Of a stretch of 64,000 bases of DNA, positions 58,445 through 64,000 are shown in pieces. Both the position numbers and the translations under genes were made by a program. The first letter of the stretch is position 1, and every line of letters starts with the position of its first letter. Below the pieces are notes generated by a model that saw only the letters and a program-made list of their open reading frames with translations, made no database searches and was not told the origin of the DNA. Source of the DNA: Larkinella punicea (GTDB taxonomy: Bacteria > Bacteroidota > Bacteroidia > Cytophagales > Spirosomataceae); NCBI RefSeq assembly GCF_003334855.1, contig NZ_QOWE01000003.1, forward strand, positions 339,015 to 403,014. The letters are read 5' to 3'.

Positions 58445-59518
58445 ATGAGAAAACTGGCAGTCTGGTGGCTGTTCGCCAGCGTTTGCTGTTTGGCAAGCGT
58501 AACGACCGTAGAAGCACAGGAACGTGGAAAATTCAAGAAGAACCTGAGCATCAAGCCAAAGAAATCAGAAAAAGAAAATTCCAATTTCCCTACGCAATCA
58601 CCGGTTCAGGTACCGGATGAGGAATTTGAACAGGAACCTTCCAACCTGCGGTTTAACAACCAGTTTGAACCCAAAAAAGAGGTGAATCCCGTAGTCGCTG
58701 AGGACACTTCCACCATCGATGAAGGTGAACCTGCCGTGGTGGAGTATATCGACTCGGTTCAGGTGGGCGATGATTGGGTGAAAATTGCGGATTATTATGC
58801 CATTTGGGACCCCCACAACGTCGATCCATATGGCATCGACCCCCTCCAGTTTGACGAAGTAATTGATCTGAAATTATACGATCCGGGCGAAAACCGGTAT
58901 TGGTCGGCCCCAACCGTCGACGGAAAAGTAACCTCCATGTTTGGCCCGCGCTGGGGGCGGTGGCACAAGGGCATGGACCTTGACCTGGAAACCGGCGATC
59001 CGGTTTATGCCGCTTTCGACGGGATTGTCCGGGTGTCAGGCTGGGATGGTGGCGGGTTTGGCCGCTACATTCTGCTTCGGCATTACAACGGTCTGGAAAC
59101 CGTATATGGCCACTTGTCCAAGGCTCTGGTCGAATCCGGCCAACTCATTAAAGCGGGCGACCAGATTGGCCTGGGCGGCAGCACCGGCCGCAGTTCCGGC
59201 TCTCACCTTCACTTCGAAACCCGGTATGAAGGCAACCCCTTCAGCCCGACCTTCGTTTACGACTTCCCGACCAACTCGCTCATTTCCGATCACTTTATAC
59301 TGACGGCTTCGGCCTGGGACTATTTACGCGGGAAAAGCGTCAACTTATCCGGGTTCAAGCCGCGGTACAAACGCACGGTTCTCCACCGCGTTCGATCGGG
59401 CGAAACCCTCACCAGCATTGCCCGGCGGTATGGATTGACGGCATCAACGCTTGCCCGGAAAAACCACCTATCAACCCGCTCACGGATTCGGCCGGGACAA
59501 AAACTGAGAGTCCACTAA
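58445..59518 (+). CDS. M23 peptidase with C-terminal LysM domain
   Basis: 357 residues. Signal peptide (MRKLAVWWLFASVCCLASVTTVEAQ), a charged low-complexity region to about residue 100, M23 (LytM-type) peptidase domain with the zinc ligands HKGMDLDLETGDPVYA (residues about 178-193) and HLHFETR near 257, and a C-terminal LysM domain (LHRVRSGETLTSIARRYGLT, NHLSTRSRIRPGQKL). Cleaves peptidoglycan crosslinks or is a LytM regulator. PIG-L gene follows 3 bases later. Confidence 0.93.
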   Translation: MRKLAVWWLFASVCCLASVTTVEAQERGKFKKNLSIKPKKSEKENSNFPTQSPVQVPDEEFEQEPSNLRFNNQFEPKKEVNPVVAEDTSTIDEGEPAVVEYIDSVQVGDDWVKIADYYAIWDPHNVDPYGIDPLQFDEVIDLKLYDPGENRYWSAPTVDGKVTSMFGPRWGRWHKGMDLDLETGDPVYAAFDGIVRVSGWDGGGFGRYILLRHYNGLETVYGHLSKALVESGQLIKAGDQIGLGGSTGRSSGSHLHFETRYEGNPFSPTFVYDFPTNSLISDHFILTASAWDYLRGKSVNLSGFKPRYKRTVLHRVRSGETLTSIARRYGLTASTLARKNHLSTRSRIRPGQKLRVH

Positions 59519-59521
59519 CGA

Positions 59522-60256
59522 ATGAAACTGGATTTACTTGTCATTGCCGTGCACCCCGACGATGCTGAATTGGGTTGCGCCGGCACCATTCTTTCCCTCG
59601 TTGCACAGGGCAAAAAAGTCGGGATTGTAGATCTGACCCGTGGGGAACTCGGTACGCGGGGAACGCCCGAAATCCGTTTGCAGGAGGCCGATGCGGCTGC
59701 CCGGATTCTGGGGCTGTCGGCGCGCGAAAACATGGGTTTTCGGGATGGGTTTTTTCGCAACGATGAAGAGCACCAGAAGGCGCTGATGGTGGCAATCCGA
59801 CGTTATAAACCCGATATTGTGATCACGAATGCCATTTACGACCGCCATCCCGACCACGGGCGGGCGTCGGAACTGGTGGTGGATGCGTGCTTTTATTCGG
59901 GGCTTCGGCAAATCAAAACCGTGGATAATCTTGGTGCTGACGCGACGGGGCTGGAGCAGGAATCCTGGCGTCCGAAACTGGTGTATCACCTGATTCAGGA
60001 TCGCTACATCAAACCGGATTTTATTGTCGATATTACCGATTTCTACGAGAAGAAACAGGAGTCGCTGCTGGCCTACAAGAGTCAGTTCTACGATCCGAAG
60101 AGCAACGAACCCATGAGTTACATTGCCAGTCAGGAATTCATGGAATTTCTGCGCGCCCGTGCCGAAGAGTTCGGCCACGTCATCGGCGTCAAATACGGCG
60201 AAGGCTTCACGGTAGACCGGACGATCGGGGTGAAGAATCTGTTTGATTTGAAATAA
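59522..60256 (+). CDS. bshB1: Bacillithiol biosynthesis deacetylase BshB1
   Basis: 244 residues, PIG-L/LmbE family. Zinc-binding motif AVHPDDAELGC (residues 9-19), TRGELGTRG and RHPDHGRA are visible, with the BshB1-type C-terminus (YEKKQESLLAYKSQFY, EEFGHVIGVKYGEGF). Removes acetyl from GlcNAc-malate in bacillithiol synthesis, a pathway kept in Bacteroidota. It begins 3 bases after the M23 stop and ends at a palindrome shared with the convergent pdxH. Confidence 0.93.
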   Translation: MKLDLLVIAVHPDDAELGCAGTILSLVAQGKKVGIVDLTRGELGTRGTPEIRLQEADAAARILGLSARENMGFRDGFFRNDEEHQKALMVAIRRYKPDIVITNAIYDRHPDHGRASELVVDACFYSGLRQIKTVDNLGADATGLEQESWRPKLVYHLIQDRYIKPDFIVDITDFYEKKQESLLAYKSQFYDPKSNEPMSYIASQEFMEFLRARAEEFGHVIGVKYGEGFTVDRTIGVKNLFDLK

Positions 60257-60329
60257 TGATGGGTTATGAACGATGAATGATGAAAGGGCTGGCTCGAAAA
60301 ATCATAACTCATCATTCATAACCCATCAT
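60256..60329. repeat. Palindrome between convergent bshB1 and pdxH
   Basis: Perfect outer arms ATGATGGGTTATGAA (60256-60270) and TTCATAACCCATCAT (60315-60329), with imperfect pairing further in. It overlaps the last base of the bshB1 stop codon and ends 4 bases before the pdxH stop. Likely bidirectional terminator. Confidence 0.88.
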
Positions 60330-60333
60330 CCCG

Positions 60334-60975
60334 TTACGGCGCCAGCCGCTCGATTACCCAATTCTCTTCTTCTTTTCGGTACAAAACCCGGTCGTGCAGA
60401 CGGCTGGGTCGGCCTTGCCAAAACTCGATGCGATCGGGAACCAGGAGGTAGCCGCCCCAGTGTGGGGGGCGGGGAATGGGCTGGTTTTCGAATTGCTGCT
60501 CCAGTTCCTGCTGGCGGTTTTCGAGTACCTCACGACTTTCAATAGCTGAACTCTGGTGCGAAACCCAGGCTCCGATCTGACTGCCCCGGGGGCGGCTCTG
60601 AAAATAAACGTCAGAATCTTCCGCGGATACTTTCTGAATCGCACCCTCGATCCGGATCTGGCGTTCGAGTTCAGCGTAAAAAAAAGTCAGTGAGGCAAAC
60701 GGGTGCGTGGTCAACTCAGATCCTTTGCGGCTCTGGTAATTCGTAAAAAATGAAAAGCCGTTTTCGTCGAATCCTTTCAGCAAAACAATTCGCCCGGAAG
60801 GCCGGCCTTCCGAACCAACCGTGGCCAGGTGCATGGCATTGGGCTCCGGAACGCCCGCATTCAAGGCTTCCGTGAACCAGCGCTGAAATTGAGCGAACGG
60901 ATTTTTGGTAACATCTGAGGGGTCTAACCCGTTTAGGGTATACTCTTTGCGTAGGTCAGCCAGGGGAGATAGCAT
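60334..60975 (-). CDS. pdxH: Pyridoxamine 5'-phosphate oxidase
   Basis: 213 residues from ATG 60975 ([18 protein letters not shown]), the normal length; the frame to 61131 is an unsupported extension. FMN-binding segments [20 protein letters not shown] and [11 protein letters not shown], and the C-terminal [24 protein letters not shown] are all visible. Oxidises pyridoxine or pyridoxamine 5'-phosphate to pyridoxal 5'-phosphate. Divergent from the DUF349 gene. Confidence 0.96.
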   Translation of the reverse strand: MLSPLADLRKEYTLNGLDPSDVTKNPFAQFQRWFTEALNAGVPEPNAMHLATVGSEGRPSGRIVLLKGFDENGFSFFTNYQSRKGSELTTHPFASLTFFYAELERQIRIEGAIQKVSAEDSDVYFQSRPRGSQIGAWVSHQSSAIESREVLENRQQELEQQFENQPIPRPPHWGGYLLVPDRIEFWQGRPSRLHDRVLYRKEEENWVIERLAP

Positions 60976-61037
60976 GGGTGTTTGGGATTCGATCCGGTGA
61001 TGCGGTCTGTAAAGAAATAATAATCCGCTTTTTTTCG

Positions 61038-61045
61038 TATTTTTG
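61038..61045 (+). promoter_or_regulatory. Promoter -7 box (TATTTTTG) for the DUF349 gene
   Basis: TATTTTTG, an exact TAnnTTTG match, ends 26 bases before the DUF349 start. No TTG at the expected -33 distance. Confidence 0.6.
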
Positions 61046-61071
61046 CAAAAGTAACGATTCCTAAAGATCGT

Positions 61072-63279
61072 ATGGCGAGCGAAGAGCAAGAAATAACTGA
61101 ACGCAAGGAACAGAATCCGGAAGCATCTCACGAGAAAAAACCGGAGACTGAGCCGACTGATGCGGTAGAATCAAACGAGGAACCGACTGACAAGGTGGAA
61201 CTGGAATCGAACGAAAAACCGGCTGATAAAGTAGAATCGGCTCCGGAGCCCGCCAACACGGTGGAGACGGAACTCAATCAGGAAACAACCGATTTGGAAG
61301 AGCCAAAGCCGGAAGGAGCGGAAACGCCGGAAGCTTTGGTAACGGAGCCGACGGTTGCTGACGAATCCGGCCAGGAACTGGTGTCTGCTGAAGAGCCACC
61401 GGTTGCAGAACCGCAGGCTGTGGAAGCATCCGCACCGGAGACTTCGGCGGTGGCAGAAATGCACGTTGAATCCACAGAATCGGCTGAACTGGAACTGGAG
61501 GAGGTGACACCGGCTGCCGACTACAGCCAGCTTTCCCGGGCGGATATGGTCGTGTTGCTCGAAAAAAATCTGGCTTCTTTGAAGACGGATGCGGTTTCGG
61601 CATCGGATTATCGTCGGGCAGATGACGTTCTGAAAGAATTACGTCCGTTGTTTGATCAATCGAAAGCATCGGATCGGGCCGAAGCCCTGCAACGGTATGT
61701 GCAGGAAACCGGCTCGGAAGAGGGATTCGAGTTTAAACCGGATGAACTGGTGGGTCGGTTCGATAGTCTGTTCAAGCAGATTAAAGACCAGAAAAATCAG
61801 TATTTCCAGCAGCTTGAAAAAGCCAAGGATAACAATTTTAACCTCAAAACGGAGCTACTGCGCCGGTTGCGGGAGTTGGTGGAAGCCGACGAAAACAACG
61901 CCGGTGATCCGAAGACGAGCTGGAACGGTTTCAAGCACATTCAGGATGAGTGGAAAGCCGCCGGGAATGTGTCGTCGCCCCACAATGCGACGCTTTGGGC
62001 CACCTACCACGCTCTGGTTGACCGGTATTACAGCAACCGCAATATTTATTTTGAATTAAAAGAACTCGATCGGAAAAAGAACCAGACCCAGAAGGCGGAG
62101 CTTTGTGAAAAAGTGGAAGCGATGGTGCTGGCGAACGAAGGCAGTCCGGTAACCAAAGCGGTTATTGACGAAGCCAACGCTCTGTTCGAAGAATATAAAC
62201 ACGTTGGGCCGGCTCCGAAAGCGGAGCAGGAAGTGTTATGGCAACGCTTCAAAAAAGCGCTCGATACGCTCTACGACCGCCGTCGCGGACAGAACGAGGA
62301 GATTCGGAAAGAGGGCGCACAGTTGTACGAAGAGAAATCGAAACTCTACGAAGAACTGATTCCGTTTACGTCGTTCACCTCGAACAGCATCAACGACTGG
62401 AACGAAAAGACCCGCGAAGTGATGACGATCCAGGATCGTTGGAACAACATTCGGGGGCCCATGCCGCGCGACGAAGGCAAAGAACTGAGCAAGAAATTCT
62501 GGGCTGCCCTCAAGCAGTTCTTCCACCACAAAGGTGAGTTTTTCAAACAACTCGAAAGCAAGCGGGAGCAAAACCTGAAAGCCAAAACCCAGTTGTGCGA
62601 AGAAGTAGAAGGCATTTTGGAGTCGGGCGAAGAGTCGGCCGAAATCACCCAGAAAGTCATTGAATTGCAACGTCAGTGGAAAAACATCGGTCAGGTTCCG
62701 GAGAAATTTAAGGACACGATTTTTGAACGTTTCAAAGCCGCCTGCGACGGTTTCTTCAACAAGAAACGCTCCCGAAACCAGGAGGTTGAGAAAGAGTTTG
62801 AAGAAAATCTGGCGAAGAAAATAGCGCTTTGCGAGCGGATCGAAACCGTGGCAAACAGCGGTAATGCGGACTTGGCGCAGTTGAACGACTTCAAAAAAGA
62901 GTGGTCGCAAATCGGGTATGTACCGAAGAAAGACATGCAGTCGATTCAGAAGCGGTACATCAATGCGGTCAACTTGTTTGTGGGGGCCAATGGAAAAATT
63001 TCTCCCAGAGAGAAAGAACGGCTGACGCTTGAGAACGAAGCGGAGATGATCCGTGAAACCGGTTCGTCGCGGGATTTGTACAAAAAAGAAGGTGATATTC
63101 GCCGTAAAATGACGACGCTGGAAAACGATATTGCGGTGTATAACAACAACATCGAATTCTTCAGCCGTTCGAAAGGCGCGGATAAACTGCGGGCCGACAT
63201 TGATAAAAAGATTCAGGTGGCCCAGAAGCAACTGGATGATCTGAAGCACCAGTTGAAAGTGATTCGGGAAGCCCAGTAA
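61072..63279 (+). CDS. DUF349 repeat protein with acidic N-terminal tail
   Basis: 735 residues. The first 150 are acidic and low in complexity ([20 protein letters not shown] and similar Glu/Pro/Thr units) with no signal peptide. From about residue 160 a series of DUF349 repeats begins, recognisable by the W-K/W-N centre ([75 protein letters not shown]), all helical. The C-terminus is coiled coil. Function unknown; the tail may be disordered. tRNA-Thr follows on the same strand. Confidence 0.9.
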   Translation: MASEEQEITERKEQNPEASHEKKPETEPTDAVESNEEPTDKVELESNEKPADKVESAPEPANTVETELNQETTDLEEPKPEGAETPEALVTEPTVADESGQELVSAEEPPVAEPQAVEASAPETSAVAEMHVESTESAELELEEVTPAADYSQLSRADMVVLLEKNLASLKTDAVSASDYRRADDVLKELRPLFDQSKASDRAEALQRYVQETGSEEGFEFKPDELVGRFDSLFKQIKDQKNQYFQQLEKAKDNNFNLKTELLRRLRELVEADENNAGDPKTSWNGFKHIQDEWKAAGNVSSPHNATLWATYHALVDRYYSNRNIYFELKELDRKKNQTQKAELCEKVEAMVLANEGSPVTKAVIDEANALFEEYKHVGPAPKAEQEVLWQRFKKALDTLYDRRRGQNEEIRKEGAQLYEEKSKLYEELIPFTSFTSNSINDWNEKTREVMTIQDRWNNIRGPMPRDEGKELSKKFWAALKQFFHHKGEFFKQLESKREQNLKAKTQLCEEVEGILESGEESAEITQKVIELQRQWKNIGQVPEKFKDTIFERFKAACDGFFNKKRSRNQEVEKEFEENLAKKIALCERIETVANSGNADLAQLNDFKKEWSQIGYVPKKDMQSIQKRYINAVNLFVGANGKISPREKERLTLENEAEMIRETGSSRDLYKKEGDIRRKMTTLENDIAVYNNNIEFFSRSKGADKLRADIDKKIQVAQKQLDDLKHQLKVIREAQ

Positions 63280-63322
63280 ACGAAAAAAATGGCTTCGGCT
63301 GGAAAAATAAAGGAATCTTTCT

Positions 63323-63352
63323 TTGACCGAAAAGGCAAAATTGCTATTTTTG
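63323..63352 (+). promoter_or_regulatory. Promoter for tRNA-Thr
   Basis: TTG at 63323-63325, 19 bases, then TATTTTTG (63345-63352): the best -33/-7 pair in the window. The tRNA begins 78 bases after the box. Confidence 0.7.
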
Positions 63353-63430
63353 CACCAGATTTAAAGAAAGCCATCCAGCGTACCCGGTTTTCGGTTGACT
63401 GCCTGCGTGGCAGAACGCTCAAATCAAATT

Positions 63431-63503
<73 letters not shown>

Positions 63504-63509
63504 CTTCAA

Positions 63510-63552
63510 AATCAAGAGGTTATGACGAAAGTCGTAACCTCTTTTTTGATTT
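63510..63552 (+). terminator. Rho-independent terminator after tRNA-Thr
   Basis: AAGAGGTTATGAC (63514-63526), GAAA loop, GTCGTAACCTCTT (63531-63543) followed by a T-run; outer bases AATC/GATT also pair. Sits 7 bases after the tRNA. Confidence 0.9.
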
Positions 63553-63573
63553 CAGCAGGCTCCAGATTCTGTG

Positions 63574-63651
63574 GGATCAAGAGCAAAAGTTGTGGAGGGC
63601 GTAGGATTTTTTGGATCAAGAGCAAAAGTTGTGGAGGGCGTAGGATTTTTT
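63574..63651 (+). repeat. 39-bp tandem direct repeat, two copies
   Basis: GGATCAAGAGCAAAAGTTGT... starts at 63574 and again at 63613, period 39, two near-identical units. Lies between the tRNA terminator and the transposase gene, so it may be the duplicated left end of the insertion sequence. Confidence 0.85.
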
Positions 63652-63684
63652 TAGGTTTGTGTTTTTGATCAAACCTGTATTGTT

Positions 63685-64000
63685 TTGGAGAGTTTCTTGC
63701 CCCTGATTCAGTTCCTGTTACCCGAGTTCATCCTGGAAAATTTTGAATTGACTTCCATTGACCGTCCAGACGGTGTCTTCCACGTGTATATTGAAGAGAA
63801 GAATGCGGATGACCCGGAAAGGAAAAATCTACGCTCCAAAGGCTTCTTTCCGACGATAACGGTTCAGGATTTCCCCATCCGTGGCCATCAGGTTTTCCTT
63901 CACATCAAGCGTCGTCGGTGGCTCAACACCCAAACCGGAAAAGTAGTGTACCGAGACTGGACTCAAGTAGGAAAAGGAACGCGGATGACCAGTGAGTTTG
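63685..64000 (+). CDS. ISAon1-family transposase N-terminal region protein, partial
   Basis: Open from TTG 63685 to the window end, about 105 codons. The sequence LPEFILENFELTSI, VYIEEKNADDPERKN, LRSKGFFPTITVQDFPIRG, VFLHIKRRRWLNTQTGKVVY and YRDWTQVGKGTRMTSEF is the form of ISAon1-family N-terminal proteins of Bacteroidota, which are followed by a separate transposase frame. The 3' end lies outside the window. An in-frame stop at 63652-63654 limits the start. Confidence 0.82.
   Translation, partial: MESFLPLIQFLLPEFILENFELTSIDRPDGVFHVYIEEKNADDPERKNLRSKGFFPTITVQDFPIRGHQVFLHIKRRRWLNTQTGKVVYRDWTQVGKGTRMTSEF

Larger units (their letters stand above)
63574..64000 (+). mobile_element. Left part of an ISAon1-like insertion sequence, cut by window edge
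   Basis: The tandem repeat plus the transposase N-terminal gene. The right end is beyond the window and no target duplication can be checked. The left boundary is tentative. Confidence 0.6.

Noticed and set aside
62236..63249. 337-codon frame antisense to the DUF349 gene
   Set aside because: The repeated Phe/Leu/Val pattern comes from the reverse of Lys/Glu codons in DUF349 repeats.

Overview
The window reads as chromosome of a member of the Bacteroidota, order Cytophagales, most like the Spirosoma/Larkinella group. Seen directly: promoter -7 boxes of the form TAnnTTTG, almost no Shine-Dalgarno sequences, a type IX secretion C-terminal domain, a BshB1-type bacillithiol deacetylase, DUF3822 beside coaD, Wzi-like outer-membrane proteins and the start of an ISAon1-type transposase. 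The genus is an inference. Most of the window is ordinary core and periplasmic gene content with short gaps.

Layout. 1-5.7 kb: a D-galactonate catabolic operon (dgoD, dgoK, aldolase, MFS permease) ending in a sulfatase. 5.8-7.4 kb: small genes around a 296-bp nested palindrome. 7.4-12.8 kb: a minus-strand polyamine-type cluster (SpeD-like, DUF4178 zinc-ribbon membrane protein, small secreted protein, DUF350, membrane aminopropyltransferase, TAT-exported FAD oxidoreductase), followed upstream by a TPR protein. 14.7-18.2 kb: alaS and a MerR regulator. 18.3-29 kb: two Wzi paralogues, a dihaem peroxidase/PhoX-like pair, dprA and a DUF4394 lipoprotein. 28.9-33.3 kb: pyrE, CNNM/CorC protein, NUDIX, coaD, DUF3822. 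33.4-38.7 kb: NUDIX, CBS protein, RecD-like helicase, ceramidase-like hydrolase, response regulator. 39-46.8 kb: hybrid-free PAS kinase, a T9SS-secreted glycosidase-like protein, GapN-type dehydrogenase, JmjC-like cupin. 46.8-48.9 kb: a more AT-rich islet of unrecognised genes plus a GNAT acetyltransferase. 49-51.2 kb: a YdjI/YdjG-like membrane-stress pair. 51.4-63.3 kb: orphan ABC ATPase, GIN-domain protein, second sulfatase, queE, OmpA/PD40 protein, trxB, M23/LysM peptidase, bshB1, pdxH, DUF349 protein. The window ends with tRNA-Thr(TGT) and the left part of an insertion sequence.

The most striking feature is not a gene. About fourteen long palindromes (60-130 bp, arms 15-45 bp) sit directly at 3' ends of genes, several touching or overlapping the stop codon. 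Five share a core of about 80 bp (GCCCCTAAATCCCCT...), but in three of these the arms continue outward with sequence that is different at each site and still complementary. One copy is inserted in frame, as exactly 28 codons, in the signal-peptide region of a sulfatase; another lies in the N-terminal region of a dihaem peroxidase gene. Several other palindromes use simple repeated words (ATGATGAATG, TTAAGAGTT). They probably serve as terminators or mRNA 3'-end stabilisers, but their locus-specific complementary arms need an explanation.
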